A stretch of DNA of 13,116 nucleotides from Candidatus Cloacimonadota bacterium (lineage in GTDB: Bacteria; Cloacimonadota; Cloacimonadia; Cloacimonadales; TCS61). The translations under genes and the position numbers were made by a program. Positions 7,680-13,116 of the stretch are shown here, piece by piece (within the stretch, counting starts at the first letter, position 1; each line of letters starts with the position of its first letter). Location: NCBI GenBank assembly GCA_003647825.1, contig QMNP01000020.1, forward strand, positions 1 to 13,116. The letters run 5' to 3'. The notes beneath the pieces were generated by a model that had not been told where the DNA came from, did no database searches, and saw nothing but the letters and a program-made list of their open reading frames with translations.

Positions 7680-7717
7680 TTCGGGCGGAATTTCTTCCAG
7701 AGTTTCGTCTGAATTTT
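7680..7717 (+). terminator. Possible weak terminator hairpin after valS
   Basis: TTCGGGCGGAA (7680-7690) and TTTCGTCTGAA (7703-7713) pair over 11 bp (three G-U pairs) with a 12-nt loop. Only a TTTT run (7714-7717) and then AATTTC follow. It starts 5 nt after the valS stop, a good place for a terminator, but the G-U pairs and short T-run make it weak. Confidence 0.4.
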
Positions 7718-7758
7718 AATTTCATATTTTTTATTAAAACAAAAACAAGGAGTTTAAA

Positions 7759-9264
7759 ATGAAAAAAAAATCATTTCTATTATTACTGGTATTTGCTGCA
7801 TTCTTATTAACGAATTGTTCCGAATCAACATCGTCGGATGTGTTATTGCTTCCTCCAACTCAAGTTGTTATTAGCGAAATTAGTATCACAGAATTTCAAA
7901 TAACCTGGAATGATAACAGCGACAACGAGGATGGATACAAGCTTGAAAGAAAATTTGATGAAGGCTCTTGGGTAGAGCTAACCGAACTTCCAGAAAATGC
8001 TGATATGTATCTGGACGATATTGCTGCAAGGCAAACATGGACAACAGTTTATTATAAGGTGTATTCTTTTGAAGATGATGATATCTCTGAATCTGTTGTA
8101 ACTCAATCACCGATTAGTTTCCCCGCTCCGACACAACTTACAGCTTCTTATACTGATGCAGTATATCTGGAATGGACTGATAATTCTAATGGAGAAGATG
8201 GATTTTCGATAGAAAGAAAAATTGATAATGGAGATTATTCTGTTATTGCCACAGTTACAAGTAATGACACTCTTTATACAGATGCAACAATTGAAGAAGG
8301 ATATCTATATAGCTATAAAGTGAATGCATATATAAGTAACTTTTATTCTTCCTATTCAAATCCAGTAGATGTATCAACTATACCTAATATTCTTCAGGCA
8401 GATTTTAGCGGAACTCCACTTTTTGGTTATACACCTTTAGTTGTCTCATTTACAGATCTTTCTACAGGCAATTATGATTCCTGGTCTTGGGATTTTGGTA
8501 ATGGAGAAACATCTAACGAATCTGATCCAATTGTTACATTTAACGAAGTTGGACTTTATACAGTAAGTTTAACTGTTTCATCAGGAGCTCAATCTTCTAC
8601 TGAAACTAAAATAGATTATATCGAAGTTGCAGAGTTTTCAGGGGTTTTCCAGGATGGATTTGAAGCATATGATGATTTTGCTATAGAATTCTCTCCCTGG
8701 ATAAATCTCGATATTGATGGTTCAGGAACGTATGCTGTAGAAGGTACAAATTGGCCAAATGCATATGATCCTCAAGCCTTTATTATTTTCAATCCTTCTC
8801 AGACAACTCCTTCTCTTGCTAATGCTGATCCACACACAGGACAAAAATATGCTGCTTGTTTTTCTTCAGCAGAACCTACATACTTAAACAATGATTGGCT
8901 GATAACTCCTCAATTAATGATGGATGTAAATAATTCTGTAACTTTCTGGGCAAAATCATTCACAGATCAATATGGTCTGGAGCGTTTCAATGTTGCAGTT
9001 TCTACTAATGGAACAGATCCAGACGATTTCACTATTATATCCGGCAGTTCATATACAGAAGCGCCAACAGCTTGGACGGAGTATACTTATGACCTTTCTG
9101 AATATACAGGTCAATCAATATATATTGCTGTTCAGTGTGTATCTGCTGATGCTTTCTTTTTAATGGTGGACGATTTTGCTGTTGAATCTGCAAGTAGTAG
9201 AAACATAGGAAAAACTGAGCTATCAGCTATTGTAAATGGTTCAGCTGAAAAGTGTAAGAAATAA
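7759..9264 (+). CDS. Surface lipoprotein: two FN3-like domains, PKD, choice-of-anchor-J-like domain
   Basis: This is a 501-residue secreted protein. MKKK and a hydrophobic stretch lead to a lipobox LTNC with the acylated Cys at 20, then a Ser-rich linker. Residues about 33-118 and 123-207 are fibronectin III-like repeats sharing a signature, WNDNSDNEDGYKLERK (50-65) and WTDNSNGEDGFSIERK (139-154). Residues about 211-292 form a PKD domain with SWSWDFGNGE (241-250). Residues about 296-478 match choice-of-anchor J / cleaved-adhesin-like beta-sandwiches: FQDGFEAYDD, NDWLITPQL, VTFWAKS, and the closing VDDFAVE. It most likely sits on the outer membrane surface and binds glycans or protein; no catalytic residues are recognised. 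AGGAG at 7748-7752 supports the start, and a strong terminator follows at 9287, so it appears to be a single transcription unit. The next gene is a modular relative sharing its FN3 type. Confidence 0.88.
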   Translation: MKKKSFLLLLVFAAFLLTNCSESTSSDVLLLPPTQVVISEISITEFQITWNDNSDNEDGYKLERKFDEGSWVELTELPENADMYLDDIAARQTWTTVYYKVYSFEDDDISESVVTQSPISFPAPTQLTASYTDAVYLEWTDNSNGEDGFSIERKIDNGDYSVIATVTSNDTLYTDATIEEGYLYSYKVNAYISNFYSSYSNPVDVSTIPNILQADFSGTPLFGYTPLVVSFTDLSTGNYDSWSWDFGNGETSNESDPIVTFNEVGLYTVSLTVSSGAQSSTETKIDYIEVAEFSGVFQDGFEAYDDFAIEFSPWINLDIDGSGTYAVEGTNWPNAYDPQAFIIFNPSQTTPSLANADPHTGQKYAACFSSAEPTYLNNDWLITPQLMMDVNNSVTFWAKSFTDQYGLERFNVAVSTNGTDPDDFTIISGSSYTEAPTAWTEYTYDLSEYTGQSIYIAVQCVSADAFFLMVDDFAVESASSRNIGKTELSAIVNGSAEKCKK

Positions 9265-9286
9265 CTTAATAATAAATCTAGCTTGT

Positions 9287-9328
9287 AAAATGCGGAAATC
9301 TGAATTTATTTAATTTCCGCATTTTTTA
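9287..9328 (+). terminator. Rho-independent terminator
   Basis: ATGCGGAAAT (9290-9299) and ATTTCCGCAT (9313-9322) form a perfect 10-bp stem. It is extended by AAA (9287-9289) pairing with part of the T-run, around a 13-nt AT-rich loop. Six Ts (9322-9327) follow the stem. It lies 22 nt after the first lipoprotein stop. The AAAA on the 5' side also allows weak termination on the other strand. Confidence 0.9.
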
Positions 9329-9370
9329 TCTCTCAATCACATTTAATAAATTTTCTGGACATAATTATTA

Positions 9371-9400
9371 TTGTTAAGTATTTAAGGAAAATGATATTGT
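9371..9400 (+). promoter_or_regulatory. Tentative promoter of the second lipoprotein gene
   Basis: TTGTTA (9371-9376) and TATTGT (9395-9400), 18 nt apart, each match the sigma-70 boxes at four or more positions. A promoter is expected here because a strong terminator lies just upstream and the next gene starts at 9435. The DNA is very AT-rich, so the exact boxes are uncertain. Confidence 0.25.
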
Positions 9401-9434
9401 ATTTAACAAATTGTTTATTTTGGAGGAAAGAGTT

Positions 9435-11141
9435 ATGAGATTGCTTATTACATTTGCTTTGAGTATTTTTATCTTCTTATCCTGCACAGATACTTCTACA
9501 TCACCTGAGGAAGAAGGATTAAAGAAACCATCAGATTTGGTTTTGCAGCAACTCGATAATTCAAGTATTTTACTACTTTGGGAAGATGAAAGTGATAATG
9601 AAACAGGTTTTGAAATTGATAGAAAAGTTGATATAAATGCCTGGGAATTTAATTATCAGATCGTGGGAGAAGGTGCAACAGGTTATCTCGATACTAACCT
9701 AACAGTATTTGGAGAGTATCAATACAGAATCTCGTCTTATAATTCGTTTGAAGAATCCGAATTCATCGAATCATCAATCCAGTTTCGTGATCAAGACACT
9801 CTGGCTGCTCCTTCCAATTTAGTATTACATCAAATTGAAGATCTCAGCATCATACTTTCTTGGAATGATAATAGTTCTGCTGAAGAAGGTTTTTGCATTG
9901 ATCGCAAAATAGGGGATAATGCCTGGGAAGAGAATTTTCAGATATTAGATGCTAATTCTTCAATGTTTATTGATGAAGATTTGATAGAAATAGAAGATTA
10001 CACTTATCGTGTTAAAGCTTTTATTGGAGATGAGTTCTCCGATTCCATTGAAGGTGAGATCTATTTTTATTATAATGATGTTGAAATAATTACTTTAGAA
10101 GTTGCACAAAATAATTCTATCTCTAAGACTCTGATAGCAACTCTTTATGATGAAAACATGAATTTAGTTGTAAGAGATTATACTGTCTGGTTTAAAATTA
10201 TTCACGGACCGGATGGAATTAATATTAATTACACTTTATTTGGAACAGATGATTCTCTTTCGGTGCAATCTGAAAATGGTGTAGCAGTGGTAACATTAAA
10301 TCCTGGTACTGTAGCTGGTACAGCTGCTATTGAAACATATGTATATAATTTACAAAATAATAGGATCTCTGTAATTAAATCGAACATTGTTTTTCATTCT
10401 GGTCCACCGGATAACATTGAAATTGTTATTGGTGGTATTGATTCAGGAATTGATATGGGTGGAGGTGTATGGCAGATCGAAGTAGCTGCTATTATTAATG
10501 ATGCCTGGGGAAACCCGGTTAATTACAACACAGCTGTATGGTTTTCTGTTGAAGATCCCCAATTCCCAGGAACTAACCCTGATTGGGCTACATTAGAAGC
10601 AGAAGCTTATGTGGGTAACGAAAATGCAAATGGTGATTCATTAGAAGGTGTTGCTTTTACTGTTTTGAATTATGAAGGCTCTCATACAAATGATAGCCTG
10701 CTTATATATGTAGAAGTAAGTGGTGCTACAAGTACACTTGTTGAAGAAGTTTTAGTAACTGCACCTTTACAATTTGGACAGGTTGATCTTGTTGCAACAC
10801 CATCTCATCTTGACTGGATTCAAGGATCTAATACCGGACCAAAAGAAACTACTATTCGTGTACTGGTATTAGATGGTCAGAATAATCCTATCAATGGACA
10901 GACTGTATATTTCTCATGTCCAGCAGGGATGCCAATTGGTGGAATTGATCCTTATATCGGAATAACCGGAGTTGAAAATGGACAAAGTGGATTACTTTAT
11001 AAACAGTACAGTTTCCAGAAATATGAATGCCCACCTCCTCCTCCGATTCCTGGTCAAGTCACATATAACATTGAAGTATTAATTCTGGGTGCTGGAGTCT
11101 CTGATACAGTTCCTGTAACATTATATAGATATGTAGATTAA
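9435..11141 (+). CDS. Surface lipoprotein: two FN3-like repeats and invasin/Big_1-like Ig domains
   Basis: The open frame begins at 9411, but GGAGG at 9422-9426 points to the ATG at 9435, which starts a proper lipoprotein signal: MRLL, a hydrophobic stretch and FLSC with the acylated Cys at 17. This gives 568 residues. Two FN3-like repeats follow (about 30-117 and 124-212). They carry the same signature as the previous lipoprotein: WEDESDNETGFEIDRK and WNDNSSAEEGFCIDRK. The remaining 350 residues resemble tandem bacterial Ig-like (Big_1/invasin-type) domains: 'VAQNNSISKTLIATLYDENM', 'VAAIINDAWGNPVNYNTAVWFSV', and 'IRVLVLDGQNNPINGQTVYFS' each show the pattern 'x-D-x-x-x-x-P-V-x-x-x-x-V-x-F'. 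Near the end is a CPPPPPIP run. It is probably an outer-membrane-anchored stalk or adhesin; no enzyme motif is recognised. It is separated from the DUF1232 gene by 21 nt, so it may share that transcript. Confidence 0.85.
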   Translation: MRLLITFALSIFIFLSCTDTSTSPEEEGLKKPSDLVLQQLDNSSILLLWEDESDNETGFEIDRKVDINAWEFNYQIVGEGATGYLDTNLTVFGEYQYRISSYNSFEESEFIESSIQFRDQDTLAAPSNLVLHQIEDLSIILSWNDNSSAEEGFCIDRKIGDNAWEENFQILDANSSMFIDEDLIEIEDYTYRVKAFIGDEFSDSIEGEIYFYYNDVEIITLEVAQNNSISKTLIATLYDENMNLVVRDYTVWFKIIHGPDGININYTLFGTDDSLSVQSENGVAVVTLNPGTVAGTAAIETYVYNLQNNRISVIKSNIVFHSGPPDNIEIVIGGIDSGIDMGGGVWQIEVAAIINDAWGNPVNYNTAVWFSVEDPQFPGTNPDWATLEAEAYVGNENANGDSLEGVAFTVLNYEGSHTNDSLLIYVEVSGATSTLVEEVLVTAPLQFGQVDLVATPSHLDWIQGSNTGPKETTIRVLVLDGQNNPINGQTVYFSCPAGMPIGGIDPYIGITGVENGQSGLLYKQYSFQKYECPPPPPIPGQVTYNIEVLILGAGVSDTVPVTLYRYVD

Positions 11142-11162
11142 ATAAATTATTGGAGGAAATAA

Positions 11163-11684
11163 ATGCCGAATGAAAAAGAAGAAATCGTTGTCGATGCAGA
11201 AATCGTAAACGAGGAAGAGAAGGAACAGATCAGCAAAAAACGAATGCAGTATTATGAGAAACTAAGAGAAAAGATTTTATCTTTCACCAACAAAAAAGCA
11301 GGAAAAGATGTAGGAAAATTTGCCGAATATGTGCTTGCCTTACCTGATTTCTTTATTCTACTTTGCAGGCTGGCAATCGATAAACGAGTAAACACTTCAC
11401 AAAAAGTTCTAGCTGGAGGAATAATTGCCTATGTAATTTCCCCAATAGATATCATACCAGATTTCATTCCTGTTATAGGCTATATGGATGACGTTGTTTT
11501 GGTCGTATTCGGATTAAATATAATACTGAATGATCTGGATAAACAGGTTCTGCTGGATAACTGGAGCGGACAACAGGATGTGCTGGAACTGCTGCAGAAA
11601 GTAACATCAGCTGCAGAAAACTTTTTGGATAAGAATATTCTGAAAAGAATCAAGAAGTGGGTTGGAAAACTGGATAGAAAATGA
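11163..11684 (+). CDS. DUF1232 (YkvA-like) membrane protein
   Basis: This 173-residue protein has an acidic N-terminal tail (1-22) and a basic helix (about 24-50). Its DUF1232 core is DFFILLCRLAIDKRV...KVLAGGIIAYVISPIDIIPDFIPVIGYMDDVVLVVFGLNIIL (about 62-122). The 'YxxSPxDxIPDFIPVxGxxDD' motif at 90-110 is diagnostic and lies between two hydrophobic segments, so membrane association is likely. The family's biochemical role is unknown. GGAGGA just upstream (11152-11157) supports the start. Its stop overlaps the rdgB start by 4 nt (ATGA), so the two are translationally coupled. Confidence 0.88.
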   Translation: MPNEKEEIVVDAEIVNEEEKEQISKKRMQYYEKLREKILSFTNKKAGKDVGKFAEYVLALPDFFILLCRLAIDKRVNTSQKVLAGGIIAYVISPIDIIPDFIPVIGYMDDVVLVVFGLNIILNDLDKQVLLDNWSGQQDVLELLQKVTSAAENFLDKNILKRIKKWVGKLDRK

Positions 11685-12271
11685 AACTTCTTATCGCAAC
11701 CCGCAACAAAGATAAAATCATCGAGATCAGGGAAATCTTGAAAGACCTTGATCTGGAAATTATTTCTGCCTTTGACATTCCAGGTATGCCTGACGTGATC
11801 GAAGATAGAGACACCATAAAAGGAAATGCTATTAAAAAAGCTGAAGAGTGTGCCGCTTTGTCTGGTTTGCTAACTTTGGCTGATGACACGGGATTATTCG
11901 TTGATGCTTTGGATGGAGCCCCAGGAGTTTATGCAGCTCGTTATGCTGGAGAAAATTGCAGCTATAAAGATAATCGTGATAAGATGCTTAAAGAAATGAA
12001 TGGCAAAGACAATCGTGTAGCACAGTTCAGAACTGTAGTAGCATTTGCTTCACCAACTGGAATAATCACTACAGCAGAAGGAAAAGTTGACGGTGAAATT
12101 ACAACCAAAGAAATTGGAACTGGCGGTTTCGGCTACGATGCGATCTTTAAAGCAGTAGAAACGGGAAAAACATTTGGTGAAATGACCCAAACAGAAAAAG
12201 AGAAGATCAGTCACAGAGGTAGAGCATTTAGAAATATTCTACCAAAGGTACTGGAATACATAAGTTCGTAA
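11681..12271 (+). CDS. rdgB: XTP/dITP diphosphatase (non-canonical purine NTP pyrophosphatase)
   Basis: This 196-residue HAM1/RdgB family protein has the usual length. It hydrolyses dITP, XTP and ITP to the monophosphates and pyrophosphate, keeping deaminated purines out of DNA and RNA. The motifs are all present: ATRNKDKIIEI (6-16) for phosphate binding, DTIKGNAIKKA (44-54), the catalytic acidic ADDTGLFVDAL (67-77; D68, D69), APGVYAARYAG (80-90), GGFGYDAIF (148-156) and SHRGRA (177-182) for base recognition. It begins inside the DUF1232 stop (ATGA overlap). Its own stop TAA (12269-12271) is part of the GTAAC of the first REP hairpin, so the repeat lies directly on the gene end and may have replaced the original last codons. 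Confidence 0.96.
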   Translation: MKLLIATRNKDKIIEIREILKDLDLEIISAFDIPGMPDVIEDRDTIKGNAIKKAEECAALSGLLTLADDTGLFVDALDGAPGVYAARYAGENCSYKDNRDKMLKEMNGKDNRVAQFRTVVAFASPTGIITTAEGKVDGEITTKEIGTGGFGYDAIFKAVETGKTFGEMTQTEKEKISHRGRAFRNILPKVLEYISS

Positions 12272-12291
12272 CGCAAACATCCTTGTTTGCG
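12268..12291 (+). repeat. REP hairpin A1
   Basis: GTAAC (12268-12272) leads into stem CGCAAACA (12272-12279), loop TCCT (12280-12283) and TGTTTGCG (12284-12291), eight perfect pairs. The TAA within GTAAC is the rdgB stop codon. Confidence 0.85.
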
Positions 12292-12343
12292 ATAAATGAT
12301 GTGAACAAGAAATAATTTCAAAGCCGGAGCTTTGAGTTACCAG
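12269..12343 (+). mobile_element. 75-bp gene-less REP-A/iREP-B unit, miniature-like
   Basis: Its first 28 bp equal 12344-12371 at the left end of the gene-bearing unit. Its last 33 bp (12311-12343) equal 13012-13044 at that unit's right end, with a single mismatch. Only the 14 bp in the middle differ. A second copy begins at 13045 and is cut by the window end; it differs by one deleted T and one substitution over 72 bp. This is what a non-autonomous internally deleted derivative of the RAYT unit would look like. Confidence 0.7.
12318..12340 (-). repeat. Inverted REP hairpin B1
   Basis: TCAAAGC (12318-12324), loop CGGA, GCTTTGA (12329-12335), then GTTAC (12336-12340). On the minus strand it reads GTAAC followed by the hairpin, the same layout as type A. 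The stem is 7 bp and perfect. Confidence 0.83.
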
Positions 12344-12366
12344 TAACGCAAACATCCTTGTTTGCG
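12343..12366 (+). repeat. REP hairpin A2, upstream of the transposase
   Basis: Identical to A1: GTAAC (12343-12347), stem 12347-12354 with 12359-12366, loop TCCT. It ends 15 nt before the transposase ATG, so it sits in the 5' leader of that gene and could limit its expression. Confidence 0.85.
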
Positions 12367-12381
12367 ATAAAGAGTGTTTAA

Positions 12382-13047
12382 ATGGCAAAGGACAAACTTA
12401 AGTACAAATACTTCTACAGGCGTAATCTCCCACATCTACAACCTATAGATGGAATCTTCTTTATTACATATCGATTAGCATTCGATTTACCAAGAGATGT
12501 TTTGAATAAATTAGCTGAACTTCGTAAGATTTTTGATTCAAAGTTAGTGAAAGTTAATGAAATTGAACAGATTAAATTAAAGAAGATCTGCAATCAATAT
12601 TTATATGAAATTGAGGATAATTTTTTAGATAATTCAAAGTCTTCACCACAGCATCTACGACAAACTCAAATAGCTCGAATTGTTATGGAATCCTTGAATT
12701 ATAATGACGGTAAACTTTACGATCTTTATTTAGCAATAATTATGCCTAATCATGTTCACATTGTAATTAAACCATTAATCAGTTCAAACAAACCAATTTC
12801 ACTATCGAAAATCATGAAAGAACACAAGAGTTTTACAGCTAATGAATGTAACAAAATATTACATAGAAGTGGACAATTCTGGCATCATGAAAATTATGAT
12901 CATTATATTCGAGATAATGAAGATTATGAAAGAATAAAAGATTACATTTTGAACAATCCTGTGAAAGCAGGTTTGATAGATCATTACAATAATTGGAAAT
13001 ATAAAATAGTTAATAATTTCAAAGCAGGAGCTTTGAGTTACCAGTAA
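12382..13047 (+). CDS. REP-associated tyrosine transposase (RAYT, Y1/HUH family)
   Basis: This 221-residue protein contains an IS200/IS605-like Y1 transposase domain of the REP-associated group. The N-terminus RRNLPHLQPIDGIFFITYRL (13-32) is the usual RAYT opening. The HUH motif is H124-V-H126 in IMPNHVHIVIK (120-130). FWHHENYDHYIRD (167-179) and DYILNNPVKAGL (187-198) are the conserved C-terminal blocks. A catalytic Tyr should lie in this helical part; Y172 in YDH is one candidate, but I cannot settle it. RAYTs nick single-stranded REP hairpins. The protein length and frame are intact, so it is probably active. The last 11 codons (NNFKAGALSYQ) and the stop are made of REP-B and the GTAAC of REP-A3. 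The ribosome binding site is weak (AAAGAG about 8 nt upstream), and hairpin A2 lies just before the ATG, so expression is probably low. Confidence 0.93.
   Translation: MAKDKLKYKYFYRRNLPHLQPIDGIFFITYRLAFDLPRDVLNKLAELRKIFDSKLVKVNEIEQIKLKKICNQYLYEIEDNFLDNSKSSPQHLRQTQIARIVMESLNYNDGKLYDLYLAIIMPNHVHIVIKPLISSNKPISLSKIMKEHKSFTANECNKILHRSGQFWHHENYDHYIRDNEDYERIKDYILNNPVKAGLIDHYNNWKYKIVNNFKAGALSYQ
13019..13041 (-). repeat. Inverted REP hairpin B' inside the transposase 3' end
   Basis: TCAAAGC (13019-13025), loop AGGA, GCTTTGA (13030-13036), GTTAC (13037-13041). It has the same stem as B1 with one loop change (CGGA to AGGA). It is coding sequence for the last residues of the transposase. Confidence 0.83.
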
Positions 13048-13066
13048 CGCAAACATCCTGTTTGCG
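13044..13066 (+). repeat. REP hairpin A3 with a shortened loop
   Basis: GTAAC (13044-13048), stem CGCAAACA (13048-13055) and TGTTTGCG (13059-13066), loop TCC. One T is missing compared with A1 and A2, but all eight base pairs are kept. The TAA of GTAAC is the transposase stop codon. Confidence 0.83.
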
Positions 13067-13092
13067 AAAAATGATGTGAACAAGAAATAATT

Positions 13093-13115
13093 TCAAAGCC
13101 GGAGCTTTGAGTTAC
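13093..13115 (-). repeat. Inverted REP hairpin B2 at the window end
   Basis: TCAAAGC (13093-13099), loop CGGA, GCTTTGA (13104-13110), GTTAC (13111-13115). It is identical to B1 and 74 bp from B'. The array probably continues beyond 13116. Confidence 0.8.
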
Positions 13116-13116
13116 C

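Larger units (their letters stand above)
12268..13116 (+). mobile_element. RAYT gene embedded in a REP/inverted-REP array (runs off window)
   Basis: The order is REP-A1, iREP-B1, REP-A2, transposase gene, iREP-B', REP-A3, iREP-B2, then the window end. Type A is GTAAC then the stem CGCAAACA / TGTTTGCG with loop TCCT. Type B, read on the minus strand, is GTAAC then the stem TCAAAGC / GCTTTGA with a TCCG loop. Neighbouring B and A hairpins face each other across GTTAC-CA-GTAAC. The A-to-A spacing is 75 bp in the gene-less unit and 701 bp across the gene. Repeated REP palindromes flanking one RAYT gene are the known arrangement of REP-associated transposase loci. The right boundary is not visible. 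Confidence 0.88.

Noticed and set aside
9411..9434. Upstream start for the second lipoprotein
   Set aside because: It lies before the GGAGG site and would put charged residues (EERV) ahead of the signal peptide.
12268..13116. CRISPR array
   Set aside because: The repeats are palindromic units that alternate in two types at 75 bp, without unique spacers of constant length or cas genes.

Overview
The window is AT-rich bacterial DNA with tightly packed genes, short AGGAG-type ribosome binding sites, and lipoproteins built from fibronectin-III, PKD and choice-of-anchor/Ig-like modules. Those secreted modules, the low GC and the dispersed intergenic repeats suggest the FCB side of the tree, with a Cloacimonadota-like organism as my best guess. 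That placement is inference from style; no rRNA marker is present.

Region by region. 1-932 (minus strand) is the N-terminal two thirds of a PIN-PhoH ATPase, cut by the window edge. It is divergent from a plus-strand cluster, 1121-3537, of nusB, a family 2 glycosyltransferase and a radical SAM/SPASM-like protein spaced 10 nt and 1 nt apart. A 368-bp gene-free stretch (3538-3905) follows and holds degenerate repeats, including a REP-like hairpin. At 3906-4835 a zinc-ribbon Nudix hydrolase is fused in frame to a complete GxxExxY (PD-(D/E)XK-like) domain and is followed by a short repeat tail. valS (5024-7675) comes next. Two modular surface lipoproteins (7759-9264 and 9435-11141) are separated by a clear rho-independent terminator. 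A DUF1232 membrane protein and rdgB, overlapping by 4 nt, close the ordinary gene content at 12271.

The right end (12268-13116) is a mobile REP system. A REP-associated tyrosine transposase (RAYT, HUH/Y1 family) sits inside an alternating array of two hairpin types. Each hairpin has GTAAC at its 5' base and a TCC-containing loop, and they are arranged head-to-head around GTTAC-CA-GTAAC. The hairpins have unrelated but fully complementary stems. A 75-bp gene-less unit next to the gene shares both ends with the 701-bp gene-bearing unit and looks like its internally deleted, non-autonomous derivative. The repeat supplies the stop codons of both rdgB and the transposase, and it encodes the transposase's last 11 residues.

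The most notable items are this RAYT/REP unit structure and the Nudix-GxxExxY fusion. The core genes do ordinary jobs: transcription antitermination, tRNA charging and nucleotide-pool cleaning (RdgB, possibly the Nudix protein). I saw no tRNA, rRNA, CRISPR array or prophage genes.
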